Assembly: GCA_031772625.1 (NCBI GenBank)
Contig: CM062808.1
Coordinates: 141,586,605 to 141,650,604 of the forward strand
DNA length: 64,000 nucleotides
Direction: 5' to 3'
Source: Pinus tabuliformis
Lineage: Eukaryota; Streptophyta; Pinopsida; Pinales; Pinaceae
Of this stretch, positions 30,138 through 41,558 are shown piece by piece. The stretch's first letter is position 1. Every line of letters starts with the position of its first letter. Position numbers and translations under genes: made by a program. The notes under the pieces are model-generated. The model saw only the letters and a program-made list of their open reading frames with translations. It was not told the DNA's origin and searched no databases.

Positions 30138-30910
30138 ATCGTTATGTTTTAACGAGCCTAGCGATAGTGAAACTCTTTCTTGTTTGTTATGGACAAGTTT
30201 GTCGCTATTCGGTTTTAACGAGTTTAACGACAAAGATAACTCGGTCCTTTTCAATTTTAGAGAGTCTGAAAAAGAACGTAAAGGAAACTCCAAAAATCCT
30301 TTTTCATCACATAATCCCTTGAGTTTGAAAAAGTATAAAACAATACAAAAGGGATGAATTTTCGGTATTTTTAACGAGCTGAACAAGACAAGCGCTCGAT
30401 CGTTTTGTGTAATAATCCCTCAGGTCCAAAAAGATTAAAATCTAAAGGAGGGATAGCACTTCCGGTCACTTTAACGAGCTGGAGAGGCCAATGGCTCGGA
30501 AATCTTTTCATATTTTACGAGCCAGTTGAAAAGAGCTTAAAGGAGACTCGTTTTTTGAGGAAGGAGTGATAGATTCGGGTAGCAGCTGATTCCAGGTAAG
30601 TTTTGGAGTTTTCCAATCATGGTAGTGTTATAAGGATGGCTAACAGGATCACTCTTCGCAGCTGTTCCGAAAAAAATGGGTATTAAATCACATGGAGGTG
30701 AATGATCGGCGAATATAGAGTGGAGGTGATGATGAGAACACGATCAAGGCTTTAAGGGCTGAAGTACTACATTCACGACGGTTATTTACCGGAATTTGGT
30801 TCATTTTTTATTTTAAAATGAGCTTAAACTCTGGAGGAACATTTGCTCATTTCTTATGTTTATTTTTTAACGAGCTTGAAGTCCGCGTTAAAACTGCTCG
30901 ATCCAGTCGT
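30138..30910 (-). other. C: 3' hairpin array
   Basis: Counterpart of B 12836-13640, hairpin by hairpin. At 30819-30823/30845-30849 the arms read TGAGC/GCTCA where B (13495-13526) has CGAGC/GCTCG, so both arms changed together. Others keep CGAGT/ACTCG and CGAGC/GCTCG arms (30215-30245, 30375-30395, 30875-30900). Confidence 0.75.
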
Positions 30911-31382
30911 ATAATAAGGATGTCTCATATAAAACGACATTTTTTCAAAGCTTTGCCCCGCATCCTTTCTTTATGCAAGTTAGGAAACGACTAGCCTTAC
31001 GGGTTTAAAGGGTTAGAGATCCTACAAATTTAAAAAATTAAATAGTCGTTCTTCACTTGCATGCAGAAAGGTTTGCATGCCCCCAGGTATAGTGAAGTAA
31101 AGTTTCTAGATTACCCCTCAATTTGTCAGACAAAACATTTGCTTTATCGGGAAAGGCCTACCTTTTCAGGTTACCCCTCAATTTGCAGAAAAAACATTTG
31201 CTCTATCGGGAAAGGCTTACCTTAACGGAGGTATCTTACTCCAGTCTAATCCCATTTTCTGAAACGGACAGATGTGTCAGATTAGTCATATATCCTCCGC
31301 GGAAACCTACCCTATACCTAAGGTTTTCCTGCCGAAGCAGACCAGGGTGCATGCCCCCTGGGTTTCAGTCATATCCTCTGAA
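30911..31382 (-). other. C: non-coding spacer
   Basis: Between the protease-like region and the 3' array. It contains a direct repeat of about 60 bp (about 31100-31160 and 31165-31225, GGTTACCCCTCAATTTG... and GGGAAAGGCYTACCTT). No gene seen. Confidence 0.55.
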
Positions 31383-31860
31383 TCACTCGCGTTCATCAGG
31401 AGGACAGACTAGGGATTGATGAGACATTCCTTGCGTGAACAGACCATTCAGGGTTGGTATATGACTATTTTCTATGTGTGAACCGGGAAATGAAAGTTGG
31501 TCTACGAGCTTGACCACCCTTCCTTTGTGCAGAAAACACATTACTCTAAAGAGTGATAAGACAATGGCTCCCATGCAATAAATATAGTCTCGTCCAAGGA
31601 GTATATTATAATCCAGGGGTCCTTGGACTACCATTATGTTCATGTGAATGGTTTTCCTTCTCAATGTTATGGGCACATTGGGAAGGATCCCTAACGGTCG
31701 ACTGGTTCCTTTGTCAAAGCCTGTTAGATTTCTCATCTCAAGCTAAAGCGATGGCGAACCAAGTGCTTTCCAAGCAGTTGAGGAAAGGATACTCACAGAA
31801 GCCCCTTCATCTACGATGGTACCGGCCATCACTATTCTATATATTTGAGCAATGATTTGA
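31383..31860 (-). pseudogene. C: protease-like region
   Basis: Encodes L-D-Y-N-I-L-L-G-R-D-Y-I-Y, the second conserved motif of retropepsins (L-L-G-R-x-W type), then V-D-Q-L-S-F-P. Element E has the same stretch (60950-61170), and A's protease also continues with V-D-Q-L-S-F. The catalytic half lies further up in poorly open sequence. Degenerate. Confidence 0.65.
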
Positions 31861-32267
31861 AATGGTACACTAGCCGGTAAACGGGGTCTAACTAGTAGAT
31901 TCCAGTCAAAGGAAACAACCAGGTTGCTTGGAGGTGGGACCGAATAGACGGCTGAATATGACTCAGAAGAACTTCCTTCCTACGGTAAAGGAACGGGTAG
32001 ATTGTCCCCATGTTCATTGGAGTCTGTGCTTACGAAAAGAATCTAGACGGTGTCATCCTTGTTCCCTTCGGTGACTGTATCATCTAAAGATAGATCCTCT
32101 AAAGGTAAGACCAGGTCAACTACCACCTCGACCTTTTGACTTTCGTCTGGTGTGGATTCAGATGGTTTATCTTCAATGATAGATGCTTCGACCGACCACA
32201 AGGGCATGCCAGCCGGATTTTCAACTAGCAACAAACTCGGCAAGAGTTTCTTATATCCAGGAGGAAG

Positions 32268-32960
32268 CTATAACGGTGAAACCAGACAGTCGTCCAAAAC
32301 TCTTTTAGCCTCGTCTAAGAAGGGACAACGGTGGATGGCGTGATCGCCTTCACACAGTTTACAAGGAAATTTACTTTTTCCTTTTTGTCCAGGGGCTTCA
32401 CTTTCACTAGTTGAGGGTGTACTTTCAACATGATCATCAGAGGTTGACGACACCGGGTTGTGAAAATGAGGAGACCAGTCCCTTAAGATTTGAGGGATGC
32501 AGGGACAATCTCGGTGATAGTGATCTCCATTGCAAATGACACATGGCGATTTAAGCCTGGTCAGTGCAGTGTGTGGATTTTCACTAGATGACGTTTGGCT
32601 CCCCCTTTTTGCTTTTGGTTCCTTCTTCTTCTTTTCTTTCTTCTTCTTCTCCTTCTTCTTCTCAGTTACTTGATTTTTGGCTTTACCAGCTTCATCAAGC
32701 GAAGAGGAAGGAGGAGAGGAAGAATTAGATGAAGTAGAAGCTTGGGGAGGGGCTCTGGCATCATTTAGTTGCTGATTCAACTGTTCAGGAGTTACGGTAT
32801 TCTGAATGACAAAAGTTGAGAAAAGCCATACGGGCAAACCAATCGTCAATCCAGGAAGTGACAATGTGGCCATGTGGGGTGCACCAACATCTCCCCAAGA
32901 GGAGAAGGGACTAGGATTTCCTCCAAGAGGAACCCCTTGGTTAGTGGACTCCATTTTCCT
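32268..32960 (-). CDS. C: gag-like ORF, hydrophobic segment and two zinc knuckles
   Basis: Start taken as the Met at M-E-S-T-N-Q-G-V-P, the point from which similarity to element E begins. Order: a hydrophobic stretch of about 25 residues (from M-A-T-L-S-L-P to S-T-F-V), Ser/Pro-rich linker, a Lys-rich run, then two knuckles (C-V-I-C-N-G-D-H...C-P and C-K-L-C-E-G-D-H...C-P) with C-x2-C-x3-H-x4-C spacing. The knuckles are like that of B's gag. The long capsid-type region of B's gag is absent. Probably RNA-binding; the hydrophobic segment could be a membrane helix or part of an assembly domain. Confidence 0.7.
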   Translation of the reverse strand, partial: RKMESTNQGVPLGGNPSPFSSWGDVGAPHMATLSLPGLTIGLPVWLFSTFVIQNTVTPEQLNQQLNDARAPPQASTSSNSSSPPSSSLDEAGKAKNQVTEKKKEKKKKEKKKKEPKAKRGSQTSSSENPHTALTRLKSPCVICNGDHYHRDCPCIPQILRDWSPHFHNPVSSTSDDHVESTPSTSESEAPGQKGKSKFPCKLCEGDHAIHRCPFLDEAKRVLDDCLVSPL

Positions 32961-33039
32961 CAACTCAAGATCAACGTAGGAAAGGTGATATTTGTTCCGT
33001 TTAAAATAGATTTTAGACACTTTGACACAACTTGTTTTT

Positions 33040-33190
33040 TCAATTTTTAAGAGTCGAGAAAAAACAAAAGATGACTCTAGTCGCCTTCGATTTTTAATGA
33101 GCCTGAAGTGACAAGTGCTCAGATGGACCTTTTCTATTAAGGAGTCTGAAAAGGAATGAAAGGGACTGCTCTGGAAATCTAGACAGAGGG
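33040..33190 (-). other. C: leader hairpins
   Basis: AGAGTC/GACTCT and TGAGC/GCTCA (33099-33103 and 33118-33122) just upstream of the gag-like ORF. The same position in B has CGAGC/GCTCG with an almost identical loop, so the two arms changed together. Confidence 0.75.
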
Positions 33191-34670
33191 ATTACCAAAC
33201 CAATTGCAAAACTGCAGAATACTTTTTACGGTACGGCAGTCAATCTTCCCGAATGTTGTGTTCAGTGCATTGCGATCGATAGGGCAGTAGACATGGCTTC
33301 CTATGGATAAAGGATAAAGCCTATTGTGGTCTCCCAATATATACTCGACGGTACGTGGGAGCACAAGTCCATATTGGCACTTGTTGTCTCAAAGTGGAGG
33401 AATCACCCAACCAACAATGAAAGCAACAGTTACCAGGTTTTACGATGTCGGAACATGTCTCTAGCCTAGACTTCTAAATATTATGTGTTAGGCTCCAAAG
33501 CATTTTTAGATTCATTAAATTTATTTTATAGTTGATCTTGTTTAAGAAATTTTCCTTTCAGGTTCACTGCGTGATGTAGATGTACAATTCCTAAAATGCA
33601 GTCTAAGATGATACACAGTTGTTTAATCTTCTTTCAGCAATGAAAATCCTAACTACTAAGGAAAGAGAGATGGCGTTCTTTCAACAAAGAGAAAATAACA
33701 CACACTATATGCACTGTCCTAAATCAAACCAACAAACAGTCTAAATGCAAAGGCACATGCATGTATTTGTTTTCAGCCTTCTTAATGTGTAAATGATAAA
33801 AAGAAAGCTAAGCGCAAATCTGAATTATCTTTCAAAGCGGCAATTACTAACAAGTTTCTTTTCAAGGAAAAATGAGGACACTAACAACATTTTGCTATTC
33901 GAAATTGAAAACTTTCTTTCGACACTTGAAAAACTACTAATTCAAATCAGATACAAGAGTAACAGTGCAATCGACCATCAAGAACAATCGGATTCTCTTC
34001 TATGACTGAAAATGACACTTGCGACACTTTCAAATCAAGAAACGACAGTACGATTACGCTACTTCTTTGTAAAGGAGAACTGAAAATGACTTAAAATACA
34101 AAAAACATTTACAGTTCTTTGCACAATGGAGGTGGAATAACAGCAAGGAAGGAGGTTTCAATAGAGGTGTACTAATTATAGGCAGCAAAACTCTTGAATA
34201 GATCTGAAAAGAGTGAACACAGAAACCAAAATTTAGGAACAAGGCCTTGTCTGATCAGCGCACCTGTAACACAGTGAAACTGAAATGCAGCGCACCTACT
34301 ACACTCAGGAAGTGTGATGCATTTGGAGTTCACAGAACAGAGAGTGCGATGGACTAGGGATGAGACTTTGAATGGGTTCCGGGTCATAGTTTGCAGTTCA
34401 GTTCAGGGATTTAGGCCGAGCAAGTGGTAATCAATAAATCAATCACAGGGGTAGATCTAAAGAGGTTACTAGAGCCACCACAAGGGCAATTAGAGAGCTT
34501 GTAAATCAATTGTTCAATTCATAAACAAAACCCAGAGATTGACTGAAGCAGCATTGATCTACTTTGCATTCGTAAAACAAATGCAGTTCGAAGGCTAGCT
34601 GGCTTGGCTTCAGGCTCCGTCTGTAAGTTTATAAAGTAAACAAATGTAGATAAACAAACAACCTATTCGC
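33190..34670 (-). other. C: long 5' leader
   Basis: Non-coding leader matching B's leader, and E's at 55816-56600 and 59330-59480. Near 34255-34345 the sequence has GCGCACC/GATGCAT-type repeats echoing the LTR of C. Confidence 0.68.
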
Positions 34671-34688
34671 TCCCTAGCAGAGTCGCCA
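34671..34688 (-). other. C: primer-binding site
   Basis: The minus strand reads TGGCGACTCTGCTAGGGA, 3 bp inside the 5' LTR edge at 34692; the same type as in B and E. Confidence 0.85.
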
Positions 34689-34691
34689 TTT

Positions 34692-35729
34692 TGTTATCGG
34701 GAAAACTAGTGTCTATGCAGAACTGCTAGTCCCACTCAGGGTGATAGCTACCTTAGAAACAAACACACTTAAAACTACTGTCGTTTTTCCTTTATGAAAA
34801 ATAGATGAGGGAAGAATAAATGAGACCAACCTCTATCTTTCGCTTGGTTCCTTACTAGGTTCTTCTCCCTTCTGATAGTCCTTCGCTACTTGATTCCTTG
34901 TATACTCAGCTTCGAAGAGCACCTGTAGTCAAAGCAGCATAACACTATACGAGAACATGGATCTATTATCATAAACAATATAGGATCAGATGTATATTAA
35001 CCACACAAATGCATAAAACATCAATTACACAAGAATGTGGAGCAAAACTTGAATAGCTTTATTAATAATCAAGAAAGAGCAAAGAGGATTACAACCAATT
35101 GTTCTGACCCAGCATCATCCTCTCAGCAAATAGCCCTTCTTCACCTCATGAAAAGCTTAGATCACCCAACACTATGATGTAACACCAAGAAACCAGCAGC
35201 ACTTCCTTACAAGATACAAAATTCCAGCCTCTGGATCTCTTGGATGAGGGATCCATATATAGATGTTTGCAAGGGGGGTGAGTCATCTTTTGAGATTTGA
35301 TTAGTGTCCTCTCTCTGATAGTTCTTGAATCCACTTGGAGATTGATGATCTCTTACTCATCCCTAGGCGAATGCAGAGAGGCAAGTGTCACAGGAGAAGT
35401 TTCTAGAAGATTCTTTGCTTCTCCACCTTGCAGATTGACCCTGCCATTTGTCCACTCTCACCCATCGCACCCCATAGAAGGGCTTTTCAACATGCATCGC
35501 ACCTACTGAGTGTACTTAGGTGGGATGCATCGCACCTTGACCATGGAGCAGGTGAAATGATCCAGTTTTGACCAGTTCTGAGTAGTTTTTCATGGAGAAC
35601 TTCTGGGAGAAGATGTAATCAGTTGACCTTGTTCTTTTAGGGGTCAGAACAACACTTTTAGGGACTTAAGAGCCCTTGGTTTATGGACATTTATGATTGG
35701 GGTTGCAGTGCCCAAAAATGTCTATAACA
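34692..35729 (-). repeat. C: 5' LTR (right copy)
   Basis: 1038 bp, partner of 27954-28991, followed by GGAAG (35730-35734). TATATA on the element strand at about 35256-35261. Confidence 0.94.
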
Positions 35730-35734
35730 GGAAG

Positions 35735-36011
35735 AAGGACGAAGAAGTATGGCCACTCATTCAAAAGTTGCATAAGATCCTAGTTCAAACAATATTTCTA
35801 GAACTTGACGAGGAAGGAAAAATCATATTGGAAATTAGAGCAGTGACAGAAACAAGAACCCGATAGCTATGAAATTTATCAATTTCAGAGTATCTCATCA
35901 TGTGGAAGAACTTACCCACTGAATATTCCACATGGGAGGACATTAATTTTATACAGAAGCATCAAGAACTACTCAAGCATTGAGGACAACACTTTTTGAA
36001 GGAGAGGGGCA
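35735..36011 (+). pseudogene. Element D: pol end with chromodomain-like tail
   Basis: Continues D after element C. About 35880-35990 encodes L-I-M-W-K-N-L-P, then S-T-W-E-D-I-N-F-I, the core of the chromodomain found at the C-terminus of chromovirus integrase, which targets insertion by binding chromatin. A purine-rich AGGAGAGGGG follows just before the LTR. Much of integrase is not seen. Old fragment. Confidence 0.75.
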
Positions 36012-36351
36012 TGTTAGGTCCCTATACTACTAGTGTAACCCCTTATTATTATTAGTACAAACCCCTTATTATACAGTTGTGCCCATGTAGTCCCCATATT
36101 GTTATTATTGTTCCCCATAAAAGCCCACTATTTTTATTATTGTGCCCTTACATTATTATTGTTATGTTGGCTCTGATTATATTATGACCCCTCAGACTCT
36201 TATATATAGAAAGGAGGTCTTGTCATCTGTATCATCCAAGAATTGTTCATTTCTGTAATGTAAAGGAGGTTGCCCCCTCGAAGAGGCTGATTTCTAAGGC
36301 ATTGATATTTGTTTTTTATCTTTTTGTGAGATGGTTTCATAGCAATCTACA
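36012..36351 (+). repeat. D: 3' LTR
   Basis: Starts TGTTAGGTCC after the PPT; a TATATATAG box lies at about 36201-36209. The end near CTACA at 36351 is a guess because no partner is in the window. Confidence 0.6.
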
Positions 36352-37320
36352 AACTAATTGGAACAAAAGGTAAGTAGAAAAAACATGTCTGCAAAGAAAA
36401 CAAGCACACTAAAAATCAAAAAGTGCACACCAATGAATTCACACACTAATGTACAAAAATATATTTACACAAATAAGCATGTGTAAAAAGGTTCATATGA
36501 GGCCCATTTTCAGACTCAGGTAATCGATCAACAAAGAATAAAACCGAAGTTTCATTGTTGACATGATGTGTAAGCATCGACTCAGCCAAATAATAGATTA
36601 GAACTCATAAAAGGTTATGCCCCCATGCCCCCCGGGTGAGTGAGGGTTATGAGTTATAAGATAAAAACACCACTGTGATAATGGGCAAATAGTAGAGACT
36701 TGACAAAAAAAAACCTCATGAGAGGAGGCAGGAAAAACTTAATCTCATGACAAGGAAAAGATGCCCCCAGTTGAAATACTTTGACAATTTCAAGTTGAAC
36801 AGAATTGTCAACAGGAAACGTTACAGATCCATTTGGGCACATCACTCTCAACATTCAAATCAAACTTTTAGCGCTCATCAAACCCTAATTCATTTGTTAC
36901 ATGCCCTAGAGAAGTCATCACTTTGAATGCCTCCTTGGGGGACCAGCATAGCCTTGGTCAAGGGTAAGCTCTCTTCAGTGCCGATAGGCCCATGTCAGGG
37001 TACAGTTCAGAGCACTTAGCCCCACCTTGACCTGCGTTGGGTGAGATTGAGCAAAATCCTCATAGGGTTCTATTGTGGCCAGCAACAACCCCCCCTTATT
37101 ATTGAGTGTTATTCCTAATACTAAATAAGTGGGGACCCTTAGTTAAAATTTTAAAAAACTAAGTTAGTGCTTATATTTCCTTTTCGAATAAAACTTACCA
37201 TCATAAACTTAGGAAATCCCCTTGGAAAATCTAAAAAATCTAAGTTTCATGATAAGGTAAGACAAAATCTTTCCTTAGAAAATATCACATCGCAAAAGGA
37301 TAACAGGATACCTCCTTACA
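36352..37320. other. Unresolved repeat-like DNA
   Basis: No gene I can support. A minus-strand frame near 36654-36854 encodes C-P-N-G-S-V-T-F, weakly like the C-terminal end of some plant gypsy pol proteins, but there is nothing around it to confirm this. The stretch 36900-37100 has C-rich, LTR-like patches. Confidence 0.4.
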
Positions 37321-37665
37321 AGCTGAGTTCTATCATTGCAAGACCACGATATTCGATAATAAAATATCGCATCATAGACATCAAATACAACTTACGTTGA
37401 AAACACCTTAAATTTCCGATATGCAATGACGCATATCGCAAATCGCATTTCGCAGAAAACAAGTTAACAAAGATTGTCAAATATTATGTTCCTGCGATAT
37501 TGCGATATTGCGATACTGTGCTATCGTAGTTTTGTGATAAAAGCGGCAATGCGATAATGCGATATTGAAACACCGCGATATAGCAAACTCTGTGATGTTG
37601 CGATCTACGATATTGCGAAGCAAATCGCAAAATCGCAAAACTGTAGATCTTTCGGGCTCGTTGTT
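37320..37665. repeat. GCGATAT-rich degenerate repeat tract
   Basis: Many imperfect copies of TGCGATAT/ATATCGCA in both orientations, densest at 37490-37640. Not a clean tandem array. The alternating orientation could fold into hairpins. ORFs on both strands here reflect the repeat. Confidence 0.75.
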
Positions 37666-37914
37666 CAAACGAGTATTTTCCATAAACTGACACCTGGTTA
37701 TGCACTTTAATGCTAATAAAGGAGTTAGTTGCCAGTTATTAATGGAATATGGTTTCATGCTTATCGAAAAATCATTTCACGTAAGGTGGTATATTTGATA
37801 CGTCTTCGGCATTTAAAACTTTCCCATCACCCTTCCTTACCATTATTTTCACTTCACTTGTGAATTGCAAGAACAGAGAACAGAAAACAATACAAAGCAA
37901 TACGCAAGATAAAA

Positions 37915-40710
37915 TGGGAAGGAAAAGCAAAACTTCAAGCTCTGAAGAGAAAGAAATGGCACCCTTGTATACAGACACAGCCTGTACTAGAGACGTTGGT
38001 ATTGCTACATGGTAAGGCATGTATAATCTACTTGAGGAGGAGAATCCAAAAGTAATGGAAATTACTGCTACTACGAGCTCACATGGTTCTTCTGAGGCAT
38101 CCATCACAGAGCTAGCTTGCTCATTCTTGCACCAGATAGCAGTAAGGCACAAAATTCTCCCATACACGGCTATGGTTAAGTGGATACTGGACAACGTTGA
38201 TATCAGAAATAGACAATTTAAGACTCAGGGTCAAGGACTCATTGGCTCATTCACTGCATAGGATTTAAAGCTCATGTATCATTTACCAGAGCCACGGACA
38301 ACCTATAACAAGCAGTTTATGGAGAAATTCGCAAAAGAAAATCAAGACCTAGCAGAAACCACTAAAGACTGGTCGAGGAGGGATGAACCACTGAAGAAAG
38401 ATAAACATGGTATGTATAGTACTAGTTCTCTCACCTCCCCGTATTACTTTGCTGCTGCCATGCTCTGTAGACTGTTTGGAATGCCAGATATTAACAAATT
38501 TTCATCTGAATGGCTACCGTTATTGGATGTTGCCACGAATGCAACTATTATAGATTGGGCTAAAATATTGTTTGATAACCTAGTCATAGCCATTGTAAAT
38601 TACCAATCTAAAAGAACTGTTTCTCAGAGAATTTATCCCCCTTTTTACCTATCCGCGTATGTAATGGATGTGATATGTTATGTTTCTAAGTTTCCTATTA
38701 TGGGCTGGAAATGGACAACTCAAGACCCCTTACCTATCCATATCTATCATAAGTAATTGTGGGACTCTAAGTTCGCTCCGCACTTCTACCAGATTTGTCA
38801 TGGAATCATGTTGCCCTTGTACAGAATGTTGTTCGTTAAAGAAGCTCCAAGATGCTCTCCTGAAGTAGAAGTAGACATACTCCCTGTCGCGAGATGCTTT
38901 GGGGAAGAATTGTTTACTTATTTCATGGTATTCGGAAGTTCTGATTCCCCTCACGTCCTACCTCTGTATGTCCCTGATAAACTCATGGCTCAAGAAATTG
39001 CCTATCAAACCTGTGGAGAAAGAGGTTTGACTAAAGATTTGAAAGACAAAAAAAAGGCTATATGGCCATAGTTTCCTGTAGCCTGTGGGGCCTTTTCGCT
39101 ATTTGATGTAGGCCATGCATTCATAGAAGTAAAAAATATAACGTGTTTACAGTTATTCAAATTTTCAGGAAGACTGTTCGACCCCCATGATGTTGCTAAG
39201 AATTTCACCACTTCAGTCAAGATAAAGGTGTTTTCTGGAGAAGATGATCTGTTTGATGACATATTCCAACAGAAAAGCACACTTGAAGAAACTCTGCATG
39301 CAGCCCAAAAGAAATTCTCTCTAGAAGAATTTCAACAATTCAAAATAAACAAGGAAAGAAGGTTAGCCAGCATTCCTATGGAAAAACTACGCTTAGAACC
39401 CGTAAGGGAACCAACTCCAAGTGTTAGTCTTAGTGGAAGTTTAGGCATAAATGGATCTAAATCCAAGTTTGGAAAAGAAACATCTGAACGTTCTAAAAGA
39501 TCCAAAAGTGAACAGGATAAGAGTGAAGGGTCAGTAAATGATACTACCTAGTCAACTTAACTTATACAGCAATAGGTTTTTATCTCCCCACAAAGATATC
39601 CTCCCCCTCTCGTCGTTCAACAACCATCAGTCACAATCGAACTAGATAAAGAATGGGAAACCTTCAATGACTTGATCAATATTGAAGGACAAACCATAAA
39701 GACACCTGTGAGCAATGCACAAGCAACAAAAGAAGTAGTCACAAGAACAGTTAGCAATGTCTCAAATATGGAGCATATTCCTATTACTCCATCCTCTAAG
39801 CTTATGCTTAAAATAGAATAAATTCCTCCTCTTGATATATTTTATAGCCCACAACACAAAGCAGTAGTGAGAAGACAGAGGAAGAAAAGGAAATTGGGAA
39901 ACGTGCTCTCTCAAGACGCAGAATAATTAGACTTCCTATGGCAAGATCCCACTGAGAATCTCACCAAACTATCTCAAATCGCAGGAGCGTATGCCTCTAC
40001 AACTATTGATAAAGTATCTGAGGTACAACAACTTCTAAAAGAAAGGGAAGACCAGATACAAGTTTTTTAACAACAGTTGCAACAAGCCAACGCCAACAAT
40101 GAAGCACAGAGATAGCTTGAAAGATTACAGCAGGACTTCCAACAAATGCAAATAGGCTACCAAAAAAGTTTGGATGAGAAAGGAAAGCAGTTACAAGAGT
40201 TACAAGAGATGCATAAGGACAATCCTAAACTTACAGGAATTCATCACAGAATCCATTTCCTTGAATGAACAATTACTGCAGCAACAAGAAGCATTGGGCC
40301 AAAAAATATCGCAGTGGAACTATTATTGTGAAATAAGTGATAAAACCATTATTCAAGTTGTAGATTTACGAAGTGATTATGATTTAGTTGATAAACGGGT
40401 TACTGAATATTTGGCTTGGCAAGAAGCAGATGAGGGAAAAAGAGCGGGTGCACCAAGGATCAATGAAAATCACAAAGAAAGTCTCTTTAACAAATGGGAC
40501 AAACAAATCAGGGAAGCAGAGCAAGCAGCAGGAGTAGCCACGGCAGCAAACAGTATTATTGATTGTGTAAATGAAAATTTGCACAAGGAAAATTTGATCG
40601 CAGAGACCACTCCGAGGTATTTACCTAACATACAACAACTACAAACAAATTGGAAGCAGAAGGATCAAGAAAAGGCAAAAGCAATCCAAGGGTTAACCAA
40701 GTTGAACTAG
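37915..40710 (+). pseudogene. H: broken ORF cluster, unknown protein(s)
   Basis: A run of plus-strand open segments with coding-like composition. It starts M-G-R-K-S-K-T-S-S-S (37915). The N-terminal half is globular (for example L-C-R-L-F-G-M-P, then T-I-I-D-W-A-K-I-L, about 38440-38570). A Ser/Lys-rich linker follows (39400-39550), then a Gln/Glu-rich coiled-coil region (about 40000-40300) and a helical tail to 40710. The layout, a globular N-terminus with a charged linker and coiled coil, recalls the post-pol ORFs of element G, but I see no clear alignment. It could be an accessory region of another retroelement or a dead host gene. Broken in several places. Confidence 0.5.
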
Positions 40711-41558
40711 GATTATTACTGGGCATACTTGGTAAAGCCACATAGCTAGTGGATGACTCTCAAGTGCATCATCAATTCGGCTAAAAAGATGGCACTAGCT
40801 CTTGCCGGTTCTGTTTTCTCAGCTCAGCTAAAATCAGAAGTCGGCCAGCTGATTCTTCTCAAACAGATGCTGAATGCATGCGATTTCAAGAAGCAGATAC
40901 AGAAGTAGTTTTAATTTTAGATTCAATTTTAGTTTTAATTTTGTTTTATTTTGCCTGAAATGAGGACGGTCATTTAAACCGCATCCTACATTTTTGTAAT
41001 AAGTTATTTTTAGATTTAGTTAGTAGTATTTAAACCCTTCTCATGCATTTAGAGAAGGGTCCTGAAATTTGTCAAAAACTTATCCCCAGAACATGCACTT
41101 CTGTACCCTCTGAGGAGGTTTTGATGAATGAATGGAATAGGATTTATTGATATTTGCATTTGATATCTGCTGCTAATGTTTCACTTTTGTACTCTTAGTA
41201 GATGTTAGATCAAGAAAAGATAAATCATTATTGCTTGAAGCTCATGAGTAGGACTAGTTATAAATGATACTTCTATCTCTTAGCTATTTCTGCCTTTGTG
41301 TTAAAGTGATATTCATGTTTAGTTGTTTATATATTGATGCATGAATGCCTGAGTTATCATTTGGCACTTTTGTGCGATGATAGCTATTTATTTATGCTTA
41401 ATGTATGAGTAGCTTATTATGCAATATGTTTTTCACAACTGTTTCGTCTAACTTTTTATATGAAGTGGTTCATCATTATTGAATTCTTTTCTCATATCAG
41501 TTGAATGATCTTTATTACCAGTTGTTATTTGAAATCATTTTAGATCACATAATAGAAA
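40711..41558. other. Gene-free stretch, possible LTR-like 3' flank of H
   Basis: AT-rich. About 40915-41110 has features of an LTR promoter and R region: AGTATTTAAACCC near 41026 and GATGAATGAATGGAATAGG near 41125. No matching partner in the window, so an LTR call is only a suspicion. Confidence 0.35.

Larger units (their letters stand above)
27954..35729 (-). mobile_element. Element C: non-autonomous Tat-like element (gag and protease only)
   Basis: 7.8 kb, with 1038-bp LTRs at both ends and GGAAG duplications. Read on the minus strand: PBS, leader, hairpins, a gag ORF with two zinc knuckles, a protease-like region, then a 3' hairpin array and PPT. I find no RT, RNase H or integrase. Leader, hairpins, 3' block and parts of the LTR are shared with B, so it probably used B-like proteins. 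LTR copies differ at about 30-35 sites by eye (about 3%). Protein regions are broken in several places. Confidence 0.9.

Noticed and set aside
36012-36351. A solo LTR
   Set aside because: It directly follows a PPT and the chromodomain end of D's pol, so it is D's 3' LTR rather than a solo copy.
37477-37758. Two minus-strand ORFs with Y-R-N-I-A repeats
   Set aside because: Reading of the GCGATAT tract; no support beyond repeat composition.
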